64,000 bases of DNA, from assembly GCA_037046615.1 (NCBI GenBank), contig JBAOHD010000021.1, positions 60,062-124,061 of the forward strand. Direction: 5' to 3'. Within the stretch, counting starts at the first letter, position 1. The number at the start of each line of letters is the position of its first letter. This document shows, one piece after another, positions 26,982-35,310 of the stretch. Both the position numbers and the translations under genes were made by a program. The notes under the pieces were generated by a model. It worked only from the letters and a program-made list of their open reading frames with translations. It was not told the origin of the DNA and searched no databases. The stretch is from Phosphoribacter sp037046615. GTDB lineage: Bacteria > Actinomycetota > Actinomycetes > Actinomycetales > Dermatophilaceae.

Positions 26982-27554
26982 TCAGTCGATGACGTCGTCG
27001 AGGACGGCGGCGATCCGGTCGTTGACCTCGTCGACCGATCCCATGCCGTCGACCTGGCGCAGCACGCCGTGCTCGCGGTAGATCGCGGTGAGCGGGGCGG
27101 TCTCGGCGGTGTAGATCGCCATCCGCTCGCGGATGACCTCTTCGGTGTCGTCGGCGCGGCCCTGGTCGGCGGCGCGGGCGAGCAGCCGCTCGACGACGGC
27201 GTCCTCGTCGACGGTCAACTCGACCGCGGCACCGATGCGGTGACCACTGGCGGCCAGCAGGTCATCGAGTGCCGCGACCTGGCCGGCGGTGCGGGGATAG
27301 CCGTCGAGGAGGAAGCCCTCCTGTGCGTCGGGCTGGGACAGTCGGTCTGCGACCAGGTCGTTGACCAGCTCGTCGGAGACGTAGCCACCCGACGCCATGA
27401 TCGCCTCGACCTGCTGGCCGAGCTCGGTCTTGCGCTTGACGTTGTCACGGAAGATCGCGCCGGTGGAGATCGCCGGGATGCCGAAGCGCTCGGCGATCTT
27501 CTCGGCCTGCGTGCCCTTGCCCGCCCCAGGGGGGCCCATGATGACGAGTCTCAT
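26982..27554 (-). CDS. adk: Adenylate kinase, short-lid type
   Basis: It catalyses ATP + AMP to 2 ADP. The 190-residue protein has P-loop MGPPGAGKGTQAEKIAERFG, AMP-binding STGAIFRD, GFLLDGYPRTAGQ, and a short lid ending RADDTEEVIRERMAIY, without the zinc lid of longer forms. The ATG at 27554 overlaps the secY stop (ATGA), so translation is coupled. Confidence 0.95.
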   Translation of the reverse strand: MRLVIMGPPGAGKGTQAEKIAERFGIPAISTGAIFRDNVKRKTELGQQVEAIMASGGYVSDELVNDLVADRLSQPDAQEGFLLDGYPRTAGQVAALDDLLAASGHRIGAAVELTVDEDAVVERLLARAADQGRADDTEEVIRERMAIYTAETAPLTAIYREHGVLRQVDGMGSVDEVNDRIAAVLDDVID

Positions 27555-28867
27555 CGCAAGAATCCTTCGTAGTTGCGCTGCTGGAGTTGAGCCTGGATCT
27601 GCTTGACCGTCTCGAGACCGACGCCGACGATGATGAGGATCGACGTGCCACCGAACGGGAAGTTCTGGTTGGCGTTGAAGAGCTTGAGCGCGATGAGCGG
27701 GATCAACGAGATGCCGGCGAGGTAGAGCGCGCCAGGCACCGTGATGCGGGTCAGGACGTAGTCGAGGTATTCCGCCGTGGGGCGGCCGGCGCGGATGCCC
27801 GGGATGAAGCCGCCGTAGCGCTTCATGTTGTCGGCGACCTCGACCGGGTTGAAGGTGATCGACACGTAGAAGAACGTGAAGAAGAGGATGAGGGCGACGT
27901 AGAGGGCCATGTAGAGCGGGTGATCGCCGCGCACGAGGTAGTTCTGGATCCACACGACCCATTCCGGGGGCGCCGACCCGTCTTGAGGAGCAGCGAACTG
28001 CGCCACGAGGGCCGGCAGCGACAGCAACGACGAGGCGAAGATGACGGGGATGACACCGGCCATGTTGACCTTGAGCGGGATATAGGTCGATGACCCGCCA
28101 TACATCTTCCGGCCGACCTGACGCTTGGCGTATTGCACGGGGATCCGGCGCTGGGACTGCTCGACGAAGATGACCAGAGCCATGACGAGGAAACCGACGA
28201 GGATGACGCCGATGAACACGTCCCAGCGGCCTTCGGCCTGCTGGATCGCCCAGAGCGAGCTCGGGAAGCCGGCGGCGATCGACGTGAAGATGAGCAAGGA
28301 CATGCCGTTGCCGATCCCCTTGTCGGTGATGAGCTCGGCCAGCCACATGATCAGACCCGTGCCTGCGGTGAGGGTGAGCACCATGATGAGGATCGTCGGC
28401 ATCGAGTCGTCGGCGAGGATGCGCTCACACTGGGGGCCGAAGATCTGCTGGGGGTTGCGCGCGAAGGTGATGAGCGTCGAGGACTGCAAGACCGCGAGGC
28501 CGATCGTGAGATAACGCGTGTACTGCGTCATCTTCGTCTGCCCGGCCTGGCCTTCCTTCTTCAAGGTCTCGAAGCGCGGGATGACCACCGTCAACAGCTG
28601 GATGATGATGCTCGCGGTGATGTAGGGCATGATCCCCAGCGCGAAAATCGACAGTTGGAGCAACGCCCCACCGCTGAACAGGTTGGCCAGACCGATGAAG
28701 CCGTTTTGGGTGCTGGCACCAGTCAGACACTGGGCGACGAGCGTGTAGCTCACCCCGGGGGTCGGCACAGCCGAGCCAAGCCGGAAGATCGCCATGATCA
28801 TCAGCGTGAACAGCAACTTCCGACGTAGGTCGGGCGTGCGGAACGCACGGGCGACGGCTGTCAGCAC
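27551..28867 (-). CDS. secY: Protein translocase subunit SecY
   Basis: SecY is the membrane channel of the Sec pathway. The 438-residue protein has about ten hydrophobic segments and conserved pieces LRRKLLFTLMIMAIFRLGSA, GIMPYITASIIIQLLTVVIP and TDKGIGNGMSLLIFTSIAAG. It overlaps adk by 4 bases and is separated from rplO by a spacer holding a strong hairpin. It would export the pilins, the lipoproteins and the small peptide in this window. Confidence 0.96.
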   Translation of the reverse strand: MLTAVARAFRTPDLRRKLLFTLMIMAIFRLGSAVPTPGVSYTLVAQCLTGASTQNGFIGLANLFSGGALLQLSIFALGIMPYITASIIIQLLTVVIPRFETLKKEGQAGQTKMTQYTRYLTIGLAVLQSSTLITFARNPQQIFGPQCERILADDSMPTILIMVLTLTAGTGLIMWLAELITDKGIGNGMSLLIFTSIAAGFPSSLWAIQQAEGRWDVFIGVILVGFLVMALVIFVEQSQRRIPVQYAKRQVGRKMYGGSSTYIPLKVNMAGVIPVIFASSLLSLPALVAQFAAPQDGSAPPEWVVWIQNYLVRGDHPLYMALYVALILFFTFFYVSITFNPVEVADNMKRYGGFIPGIRAGRPTAEYLDYVLTRITVPGALYLAGISLIPLIALKLFNANQNFPFGGTSILIIVGVGLETVKQIQAQLQQRNYEGFLR

Positions 28868-28926
28868 TGGTCCTCCTCGGTGCCACGCGGTGAACCGCGT
28901 CGGCCTTTTACATGCGGTGGAAAGAT

Positions 28927-28963
28927 AACACCCCGGGCCCGAGAGGTCCGGGTCCGGGGTGTT
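28927..28963 (-). terminator. Hairpin between rplO and secY
   Basis: AACACCCCGG and CCGGGGTGTT flank a 17-base GC-rich loop in which further pairing is possible. It is terminator-like but lies inside the spc gene order. It may reduce readthrough from the ribosomal genes into secY-adk-map, or act as a processing site. Confidence 0.6.
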
Positions 28964-28972
28964 AGCCGGTGG

Positions 28973-29461
28973 TTAAGCCTCGGACGTCGTGACGCTGCCG
29001 CCGGCAGCTTCGATCTTGTCCTGGGCCGAACCGGAGAACTTGTCGGCGGTCACGTGGACGGCGACGGAGATGTCCCCGGTGCCGAGCACCTTGACCGGAG
29101 CGTTGTCGCGGACGGCCCCCTTGGCGATGAGGTCGGCAATGGTGACCTCCCCGCCCTTGGGGTAGAGCGCGGCGAGCCGGTCGAGGTTGACGACCTGGTA
29201 GACCGTGCGGAAGGGGTTCTTGAACCCGCGCAGCTTGGGCATCGCCATGTGCAACGGCATCTGGCCGCCCTCGAACCGCTCGGGCACCTGGTAGCGAGCC
29301 TTCGTGCCCTTGGTGCCACGACCGGCGGTCTTACCCTTGGAGCCCTCACCACGACCGACGCGGGTCTTGGCGGTCTTGGCTCCCGGTGCGGGGCGCAGGT
29401 GGTGGACCTTGAGTGCGGTCCCAGACTCGGCAGCAACCTTCTTGTCAGCCTTGTCAGCCAT
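28973..29461 (-). CDS. rplO: 50S ribosomal protein L15
   Basis: The 162-residue protein contains LKVHHLRPAPGAKTAKTRVG, RGEGSKGKTAGRGTKGTKAR and FEGGQMPLHMAMPKLRGF, diagnostic of L15. The N-terminal MADKADKKVAAESGT is a short actinobacterial extension. Its start follows the rpmD stop by 2 bases. Confidence 0.96.
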   Translation of the reverse strand: MADKADKKVAAESGTALKVHHLRPAPGAKTAKTRVGRGEGSKGKTAGRGTKGTKARYQVPERFEGGQMPLHMAMPKLRGFKNPFRTVYQVVNLDRLAALYPKGGEVTIADLIAKGAVRDNAPVKVLGTGDISVAVHVTADKFSGSAQDKIEAAGGSVTTSEA

Positions 29462-29463
29462 GA

Positions 29464-29649
29464 TCAGTCAACCTCCTCGACGGCCACGAGGTGCGCGACC
29501 GCGCGGACCATACCCCGGATCTCGGGGCGGTCCTCCTTGATGACGGTGTCGCCGATGCGCTTGAGGCCGAGCGACCGCAGGGTCTCCCGAGCGAAGTGCT
29601 TCTCCCCCACGCGACCCTTGAGCTGGGTGACCTTGAGGCGAGCCATCAT
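29464..29649 (-). CDS. rpmD: 50S ribosomal protein L30
   Basis: A 60-61-residue protein, MARLKVTQLKGRVGEKHFAR and so on, containing TLRSLGLKRIGDTVIKEDRP. Two adjacent ATG codons (29649 and 29646) overlap the rpsE stop; the first gives a 4-base ATGA overlap. Standard place between rpsE and rplO. Confidence 0.94.
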   Translation of the reverse strand: MMARLKVTQLKGRVGEKHFARETLRSLGLKRIGDTVIKEDRPEIRGMVRAVAHLVAVEEVD

Positions 29650-30311
29650 GCACCGACCTTTGCGGCGGCCTTGCCTGCAGCCTGGGCCCGGAGCATCGCC
29701 GCGGGGGCGACCTGCTCCATCGACAGGCCACGACGGGCCGCGACGGCCTCGGGGCGCTCGAGCTGCTTGAGGGCAGCCACGGTCGCGTGGACGATGTTGA
29801 TCGCGTTGCTCGAGCCGAGCGACTTGGACAGCACGTCGGCGATGCCGGCGCACTCGAGGACTGCACGCACCGGGCCACCGGCGATGACGCCGGTACCGGC
29901 AGCGGCCGGACGCAGCAGGACGACACCTGCGGCGGCCTCACCCTGCACGGGGTGGGGAATCGTGCCCTGGATCCGCGGGACCTTGAAGAACGCCTTCTTG
30001 GCCTCTTCGACACCCTTGGCGATCGCAGCGGGCACTTCCTTGGCCTTGCCGTAGCCCACACCCACGGTGCCGTCGGCGTCGCCGACGACCACGAGGGCGG
30101 TGAAGCTGAAGCGACGCCCACCCTTGACGACCTTGGCGACGCGGTTAATCGTCACGACGCGCTCGACGTACTGGCTCTTGTCCTGCTCGCGGTTGTCGCG
30201 ACGGCCATCACGGCCGTCCCGCCCGCCGCGGCCACGACGCTCGCGGTCGCCGCCGAACTCGTTGCCGGTGCCGGCACCCGCTCCGGTGCCTCGACGCTGT
30301 GGTCCGGGCAT
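29646..30311 (-). CDS. rpsE: 30S ribosomal protein S5
   Basis: S5 affects decoding fidelity. The 221-residue protein has a Gly/Arg-rich N-terminal extension of about 45 residues, then YVERVVTINRVAKVVKGGRR, FSFTALVVVGDADGTVGVGY and LLRPAAAGTGVIAGGPVRAV. The extension is longer than in E. coli S5 and is usual for actinobacteria. Standard place in the spc operon. Confidence 0.95.
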   Translation of the reverse strand: MPGPQRRGTGAGAGTGNEFGGDRERRGRGGRDGRDGRRDNREQDKSQYVERVVTINRVAKVVKGGRRFSFTALVVVGDADGTVGVGYGKAKEVPAAIAKGVEEAKKAFFKVPRIQGTIPHPVQGEAAAGVVLLRPAAAGTGVIAGGPVRAVLECAGIADVLSKSLGSSNAINIVHATVAALKQLERPEAVAARRGLSMEQVAPAAMLRAQAAGKAAAKVGA

Positions 30312-30357
30312 CAGCTGTTCCTCATCTCAGTCATTGCGTCCATCTGCGTAGTCGGGG

Positions 30358-30732
30358 TCACAGGTTCAGCCCACCTTCGCGAGCACCGTCGGCGATCGCG
30401 GCGACACGGCCGTGGTAGCGGTTGCCGCCACGGTCGAACACCACGGAGTCGATGCCGGCCGCCTTGGCGCGCTCGGCGACGAGCTCGCCGACCTTCTTGC
30501 ACTTGGCGGTCTTGTCGCCATCGTGCGAGCGCAGGTCTGCTTCCATCGTCGAGGCCGACACGAGGGTCTTGCCCACGGTGTCGTCGACAACCTGGACGAA
30601 GACGTGACGGCTCGAACGCGAGATGACCATGCGAGGACGCTCGGTCGTGCCCTGGAGCTTCTTGCGGCCGCGCACCTGGCGACGGATCCGGGCGGCGGTC
30701 TTGCTCTTGCCGCGCTTGATGATCATTGCCAT
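30358..30732 (-). CDS. rplR: 50S ribosomal protein L18
   Basis: The 124-residue 5S-rRNA-binding protein contains RRQVRGRKKLQGTTERPRMV, ISRSSRHVFVQVVDD and GIDSVVFDRGGNRYHGRVAA. It lies 3 bases after rplF and 46 bases before rpsE. Intact. Confidence 0.95.
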   Translation of the reverse strand: MAMIIKRGKSKTAARIRRQVRGRKKLQGTTERPRMVISRSSRHVFVQVVDDTVGKTLVSASTMEADLRSHDGDKTAKCKKVGELVAERAKAAGIDSVVFDRGGNRYHGRVAAIADGAREGGLNL

Positions 30733-30735
30733 GGC

Positions 30736-31278
30736 TTACTTCTTCCCGGCCTTTCCAACCTTGCGACGGATCTGCTCGCCGGCATACCGGACACCCTTGG
30801 CCTTGTAGGGGTCGGGCTTGCGCAGCTTTCGGATGTTGGCGGCGACCTCACCTACGAGCTGCTTGTCGATGCCCTGGACCGAGAACTTGGTCGGGGTCTC
30901 GACCGCGAAGGTGATGCCGGCCGGCGGGTTGACGAGGATCGGGTGGCTGTAGCCGAGCGCGAACTCGAGGTCAGCGCCCTTGGCGACGACGCGGTAACCC
31001 GTGCCGACGATCTCCAGCTTCTTTTCGTAGCCGCTCGTGACGCCCTCCACCATGTTGGCGATGAGCGTGCGGGTCAGGCCGTGCAACGAGCGCGAGTTGC
31101 GCTCGTCGTCGGGGCGGCCGACCTCGATCGAGCCGTTGTCGCCGGTGGCGACGGTGATCGGGCTGGCCACGGTCAGCGCGAGCTGACCCTTGGGGCCCTT
31201 AACGGTGACGTCCTGGCCGTTGATCGCGATGTCGACCCCGGCCGGGATCGGGACAGGGAGGCGTCCAATACGAGACAT
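30736..31278 (-). CDS. rplF: 50S ribosomal protein L6
   Basis: The 180-residue protein begins MSRIGRLPVPIPAGVDIAIN and has VEGVTSGYEKKLEIVGTGYR and the C-terminal RKLRKPDPYKAKGVRYAGEQ. L6 lies near the factor-binding site of the large subunit. It follows rpsH by 12 bases. Confidence 0.96.
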   Translation of the reverse strand: MSRIGRLPVPIPAGVDIAINGQDVTVKGPKGQLALTVASPITVATGDNGSIEVGRPDDERNSRSLHGLTRTLIANMVEGVTSGYEKKLEIVGTGYRVVAKGADLEFALGYSHPILVNPPAGITFAVETPTKFSVQGIDKQLVGEVAANIRKLRKPDPYKAKGVRYAGEQIRRKVGKAGKK

Positions 31279-31290
31279 GAGTTGCTTCCC

Positions 31291-31689
31291 TTACCAGACG
31301 TAGGCGAGGACTTCCCCGCCGACGCCCTTCTCGTGCGCCTGCTTGTCGGTCAACAAGCCGGTGGAGGTGGAAATGATCGCCACACCGAGACCGCCGAGCA
31401 CGCGCGGCAGGTTGGTCGACTTGGCGTAAACCCGCAGGCCGGGCTTGCTGACCCGGCGGACACCGGCGATGGACCGCTCACGGTTGGGGCCGTACTTCAG
31501 CGAGATGGTCAGCGTCTTGCCGACTTCCGCATCGGTCACGGTCGAGCCCGCGATGTAGCCCTCACGCTCGAGGATGTCGGCGATATTGGCCTTGATCTTG
31601 GAATACGGCATCGCCACGGTGTCGTGGTGTGCCGAGTTGGCATTGCGCACACGCGTGAGCATGTCCGCAATCGGGTCGGTCATCGTCAT
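31291..31689 (-). CDS. rpsH: 30S ribosomal protein S8
   Basis: The 132-residue protein begins MTMTDPIADMLTRVRNANSA and contains RRVSKPGLRVYAKSTNLPRV and GGLGVAIISTSTGLLTDKQA. In many bacteria S8 regulates the spc operon translationally; no matching mRNA mimic was identified here. The 161-base spacer upstream holds a GTATGCC repeat copy. Confidence 0.95.
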   Translation of the reverse strand: MTMTDPIADMLTRVRNANSAHHDTVAMPYSKIKANIADILEREGYIAGSTVTDAEVGKTLTISLKYGPNRERSIAGVRRVSKPGLRVYAKSTNLPRVLGGLGVAIISTSTGLLTDKQAHEKGVGGEVLAYVW

Positions 31690-31728
31690 CGGGCTTCGGG
31701 CCCTTCCTCACCGGGGTTTCAAGCAGTC

Positions 31729-31743
31729 GGTATGCCGGGTGGC
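31729..31743 (+). repeat. 15-base intergenic repeat, copy upstream of rpsH
   Basis: GGTATGCCGGGTGGC lies about 40 bases upstream of rpsH, identical to the copies at 17713 and 23362. The rest of the rpsH-rpsZ spacer (31690-31850) holds nothing else I can identify. Confidence 0.8.
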
Positions 31744-31850
31744 TGGCTCGAGAGCCCGCCTCCCCCTCCTGCTCGACCTACGGTGTCGTGGTGCGGTGGG
31801 TGGTGATCAGTGGTGCTGCGGCGCCGGGCGACGCAACGGTCGAGCGGCTG

Positions 31851-32036
31851 TTACCAGGAGCTCTTGGTCACGCCCGGCAGCTCGCCGGCGTGGGCCATCT
31901 CGCGCAGGCAGATCCGGCACAGGCCGAACTTGCGGTAGACCGAGTGCGGACGTCCGCACTTCTGGCAGCGGGTGTAGCCGCGCACCTTGAACTTTGGCTT
32001 GGCGTTGGCCTTGTTGACCAGGGCAGTCTTAGCCAT
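31851..32036 (-). CDS. rpsZ: 30S ribosomal protein S14, zinc (type Z) form
   Basis: The 61-residue protein has the zinc ribbon CQKCGRPHSVYRKFGLCRIC with ligands in two CxxC pairs and ends HAGELPGVTKSSW. This is the short zinc-binding S14 encoded in the spc operon of Gram-positives; zinc-free paralogues, if present, lie elsewhere. It follows rplE by 11 bases. Confidence 0.96.
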   Translation of the reverse strand: MAKTALVNKANAKPKFKVRGYTRCQKCGRPHSVYRKFGLCRICLREMAHAGELPGVTKSSW

Positions 32037-32047
32037 GGCAGGTCCTC

Positions 32048-32623
32048 TCAGTTTTCCTTGAACGGGAAGCCGAGGGCCTTGAGCAGTGCCCGGCCTTCGT
32101 CATCGTTGCTGGCCGTCGTGACGATGGTGATGTCCATGCCGCGCACGCGGTCGACGCGGTCCTGGTCGATCTCGTGGAACATCGACTGCTCAGTCAGACC
32201 GAAGGTGTAGTTGCCACGCCCGTCGAACTGCTTGGGCGAGAGCCCACGGAAGTCACGAATACGCGGGAGCGCAACGGTGACGAGACGGTCGAGGAACTCC
32301 CACATCCGGTCGCCCCGAAGCGTCGTGTGGGCGCCGATCGGCATCCCCTCGCGGAGCTTGAACTGGGCGATCGACTTGCGGGCCTTGGTCACGACCGGCT
32401 TCTGGCCGGTGATCGCGGTGAGGTCCTTGACCGCACCCTCGATGAGCTTGCTGTCGCGGGCGGCGTCGCCGACACCCATGTTGACGACAACCTTGACGAC
32501 ACCGGGCACCTGCATGACGTTGCCGAAGGAGAACTGCTCCTGCAGGGCAGGCTTGATCTCCTCGCGGTAACGAGCCTTGAGGCGCGGCGGGGTCTTGACG
32601 GTCACTTCAGCGGTTTCAGCCAT
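32048..32623 (-). CDS. rplE: 50S ribosomal protein L5
   Basis: The 191-residue 5S-rRNA-binding protein contains LKARYREEIKPALQEQFSFG, QVPGVVKVVVNMGVGDAARD and GRGNYTFGLTEQSMFHEID. The N-terminal MAETAEVTVKTPPR is a short extension. It follows rplX by 7 bases. Confidence 0.96.
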   Translation of the reverse strand: MAETAEVTVKTPPRLKARYREEIKPALQEQFSFGNVMQVPGVVKVVVNMGVGDAARDSKLIEGAVKDLTAITGQKPVVTKARKSIAQFKLREGMPIGAHTTLRGDRMWEFLDRLVTVALPRIRDFRGLSPKQFDGRGNYTFGLTEQSMFHEIDQDRVDRVRGMDITIVTTASNDDEGRALLKALGFPFKEN

Positions 32624-32630
32624 GGCTGCC

Positions 32631-33008
32631 TCACAGATCCTTGCCGGAGCGGACGGCCACGCGGACGCGGCTCGCCTTCATCCGGCCATCGCGCTCGACC
32701 ATCTCGACGCGGGTCTTGACCCGGGTCGGGACGTTCTTGTCGGGGTCGACGACGGCGACATTGCTCACGTGCAGGGGCGCCTCCGCGTGGACCAGACCGC
32801 CCGTGCGGGTGCCGCGAGCGCTGGCGCCGGCCTTGACGTGCTTGGTCACGCGGTTGATGCCCTCCACGAGCACACGCTGCGTCTCGGGGTAGACGGCGAT
32901 GACCTTGCCCTGCTTACCCCGGTCGCCGCCGTTCTTCTGGCTGCGGCCCGAGATGACCTGGACGAGGTCACCCTTCTTGATCTTCATCTTCGCCTTCGCG
33001 GTGGCCAT
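32631..33008 (-). CDS. rplX: 50S ribosomal protein L24
   Basis: L24 initiates large-subunit assembly. The 125-residue protein carries a KOW motif (KKGDLVQVISGRSQKNGGDR, GKQGKVIAVYPETQRVLVEG) and NRVTKHVKAGASARGTRTGG. It follows rplN by 2 bases. Confidence 0.95.
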   Translation of the reverse strand: MATAKAKMKIKKGDLVQVISGRSQKNGGDRGKQGKVIAVYPETQRVLVEGINRVTKHVKAGASARGTRTGGLVHAEAPLHVSNVAVVDPDKNVPTRVKTRVEMVERDGRMKASRVRVAVRSGKDL

Positions 33009-33010
33009 GG

Positions 33011-33379
33011 TCAGAGCACCTCCGGAGCGAGGGAGATGATCTTCATGAACTTCTTGTCACGAAGCTCGCGCCCGACCGGGCCGAAGATGCGGGTCCCTCG
33101 CGGGTCGCCGTCGTTCTTGAGGATGACGGCAGCGTTCTCGTCGAACTTGATGTAAGAACCATCGGGACGACGACGCTCCTTGACGGTGCGCACGATGACG
33201 GCCTTGACGACGTCACCCTTCTTGACGTTGCCGCCGGGGATCGCGTCCTTGACGGCCGCGACGATCGTGTCGCCGATACCGGCATACCGGCGTCCGGACC
33301 CACCGAGGACCCGGATGCACAGCAGCTCCTTGGCCCCCGTGTTGTCCGCGACGCGGAGCCTGCTCTCCTGCTGGATCAC
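33011..33379 (-). CDS. rplN: 50S ribosomal protein L14
   Basis: The 122-residue protein begins MIQQESRLRVADNTGAKELL and has RVLGGSGRRYAGIGDTIVAA and GPVGRELRDKKFMKIISLAP. Its start overlaps the rpsQ stop by 4 bases, marking a tight S10-to-spc junction. Confidence 0.96.
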   Translation of the reverse strand: MIQQESRLRVADNTGAKELLCIRVLGGSGRRYAGIGDTIVAAVKDAIPGGNVKKGDVVKAVIVRTVKERRRPDGSYIKFDENAAVILKNDGDPRGTRIFGPVGRELRDKKFMKIISLAPEVL

Positions 33380-33738
33380 TTTGCCTTCTCCAGAATCTCC
33401 ACGATGCGCCAGCGCTTCGTGGCCGACAGCGGACGGGTCTCCATGATGAGGACGCGGTCACCGACACCGGCCGCATTGGCCTCGTCGTGTGCCTTGACCT
33501 TGCTGCTGCGACGCATGACCTTGCTGTAGCGAGGGTGCTTGACGCGCTCCTCGACTTCGACGACGACGGTCTTGTCCATCTTGTCGCTGACGACGTAGCC
33601 CTGCTTGGTCTTGCGGTCGTTGCGGTCGCCGTCGCGCTCGGACACCACGGGGGCGTCCTGCACCGGCTGCTGGGCAACGGCCGAGTCCTCAACGTGCGCG
33701 TCCTGCACCTGCGCATCCTGGATGTCGTGCTCGCTCAT
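33376..33738 (-). CDS. rpsQ: 30S ribosomal protein S17 with N-terminal extension
   Basis: The last 80 residues are canonical S17 (GYVVSDKMDKTVVVEVEERV, KHPRYSKVMRRSSKVKAHDE, ETRPLSATKRWRIVEILEKA). The first 42 residues form an Asp/Gln/Val-rich extension with repeated D-A-x-V-x-D/E units (DIQDAQVQDAHVEDS). The ATG overlaps the rpmC stop by 4 bases. Confidence 0.94.
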   Translation of the reverse strand: MSEHDIQDAQVQDAHVEDSAVAQQPVQDAPVVSERDGDRNDRKTKQGYVVSDKMDKTVVVEVEERVKHPRYSKVMRRSSKVKAHDEANAAGVGDRVLIMETRPLSATKRWRIVEILEKAK

Positions 33739-34034
33739 GCCTTCGCCTTCTTCGCGGCCTTGGCGGCCTTCTTGTCAGCCTTGGGGTCGGCCGCCTCGAC
33801 CTTGGGGGCCGGCGGGGCCGAGATGCCGAGTTCACGCTCACGCATCTCGGTGTAGATGCGAGCAATGTCCTTCTTCACCGCGCGCAGACGGCCGTGGCTG
33901 TCCAGCTGTCCGGTGGCGGACTGGAAGCGCAAGTTGAACAGCTCTTCCTTGGCCTTGCGCAGCTCATCGACGAGACGCTCGTCGTCGAAACCGCGCAGGT
34001 TGTCGGGAGCCAAATCCTTGGTGCCCACAGCCAT
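33735..34034 (-). CDS. rpmC: 50S ribosomal protein L29 with Lys/Ala tail
   Basis: The core (LRGFDDERLVDELRKAKEEL, FNLRFQSATGQLDSHGRLRA) is L29 at the exit tunnel. The C-terminal 25 residues are Lys/Ala-rich (EAADPKADKKAAKAAKKAKA), a tail common in actinobacterial L29. 99 residues; start and stop both overlap neighbours by a few bases. Confidence 0.95.
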   Translation of the reverse strand: MAVGTKDLAPDNLRGFDDERLVDELRKAKEELFNLRFQSATGQLDSHGRLRAVKKDIARIYTEMRERELGISAPPAPKVEAADPKADKKAAKAAKKAKA

Positions 34035-34453
34035 CAGATGTCACCACCTTCACGACGAACGAAACGACACTTCATCGGCAGCTTGTGCATCGCCAGCCGC
34101 ATGGCCTCACGGGCCACAGGCTCCGGCACACCGGCCAGCTCGAACATCACGCGTCCGGGCTTGATGTTGACCACCCACCACTCCGGCGAACCCTTACCGG
34201 AACCCATGCGGGTTTCGGCCGGCTTCTTCGTCAGCGGACGGTCGGGGTAGATGTTGATCCAGACCTTGCCGCCACGCTTGATGTAGCGAGTCATGGCGAT
34301 ACGCGCGGACTCGATCTGGCGGTTGGTCAGGTATGCCGGCTCGAGAGCCTGGATGCCGTATTCGCCGAAGGCGATCGCGTTGCCACCCTTGGACATGCCG
34401 TGGCGGTCCGGGTGGTGCTGCTTACGGTGCTTGACACGACGTGGAATCAACAT
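34034..34453 (-). CDS. rplP: 50S ribosomal protein L16
   Basis: The 139-residue protein has MLIPRRVKHRKQHHPDRHGM, KVWINIYPDRPLTKKPAETR and MGSGKGSPEWWVVNIKPGRV, all diagnostic. L16 helps shape the A-site tRNA channel. It follows rpsC by 2 bases. Confidence 0.96.
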   Translation of the reverse strand: MLIPRRVKHRKQHHPDRHGMSKGGNAIAFGEYGIQALEPAYLTNRQIESARIAMTRYIKRGGKVWINIYPDRPLTKKPAETRMGSGKGSPEWWVVNIKPGRVMFELAGVPEPVAREAMRLAMHKLPMKCRFVRREGGDI

Positions 34454-34455
34454 GG

Positions 34456-35310
34456 TCAGGCCTGCTCATTCTCAGTGCCGGCGGCGGCGAGCACAGGAGC
34501 CCCTGCGGCTTCGGTCGCGCCGGTCGACTCGGACGCACCCTCGGGCGCGTCGGTGGACGGCATACGGTCGCTGCGGCCACCGCGGCTGGGACGGCTCGGG
34601 CGGTCGGCGCCGTCACGACGCGGGCCACGGGGGGCGCGCGGGGCGGCAGCCTGCTGCTGAGCCAGCTCGCGGGCGGTGAGGTCGCCCTTGTAGATCCACA
34701 CCTTGACACCGATGCGGCCGAAGGTCGTCTTGGCCTCGTAGAAGCCGAAGTCGATGTTGGCGCGCAGTGTGTGCAGCGGGACGCGACCCTCGCGGTAGAA
34801 CTCCGAGCGGCTCATTTCGGCGCCGGCCAGACGGCCGGAGCACTGCACCCGGATGCCCTTGGCGCCGGCGCGGAGGGCCGACTGCATGCCCTTGCGCATC
34901 GCGCGGCGGAAGGAGACACGAGCCGAGAGCTGCTCGGCGATGCCCTGGGCGACCAGCTGCGCGTCGATCTCGGGGTTTTTGACCTCGAGGATGTTCAGCT
35001 GCACCTGCTTGCCCGTGAGCTTCTCGAGCTCGCCGCGGATGCGGTCGGCCTCGGCGCCACGGCGACCGATGACGATGCCCGGACGCGCGGTGTGGATGTC
35101 GACGCGGACGCGGTCACGGGTGCGCTCGATCTCCACGCGGGAGATGCCGGCACGCTCCATGCCCTTGTCCATGAGACGGCGGATCTCGACGTCTTCCTTG
35201 ACGTAGTCGCGGTAACGCTGACCCGACTTGGTCGAGTCCGCAAACCAGCGGCTCTTGTGCTCAGTGGTGATCCCCAGGCGGAAGCCGTTCGGGTTGACCT
35301 TCTGACCCAT
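34456..35310 (-). CDS. rpsC: 30S ribosomal protein S3 with C-terminal extension
   Basis: The 284-residue protein begins MGQKVNPNGFRLGITTEHKS and contains the KH domain (IHTARPGIVIGRRGAEADRI) and CSGRLAGAEMSRSEFYREGR. The last 65 residues are a Gly/Arg-, then Ala/Glu-rich actinobacterial extension. The start overlaps the rplV stop by 1 base. Confidence 0.96.
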   Translation of the reverse strand: MGQKVNPNGFRLGITTEHKSRWFADSTKSGQRYRDYVKEDVEIRRLMDKGMERAGISRVEIERTRDRVRVDIHTARPGIVIGRRGAEADRIRGELEKLTGKQVQLNILEVKNPEIDAQLVAQGIAEQLSARVSFRRAMRKGMQSALRAGAKGIRVQCSGRLAGAEMSRSEFYREGRVPLHTLRANIDFGFYEAKTTFGRIGVKVWIYKGDLTARELAQQQAAAPRAPRGPRRDGADRPSRPSRGGRSDRMPSTDAPEGASESTGATEAAGAPVLAAAGTENEQA

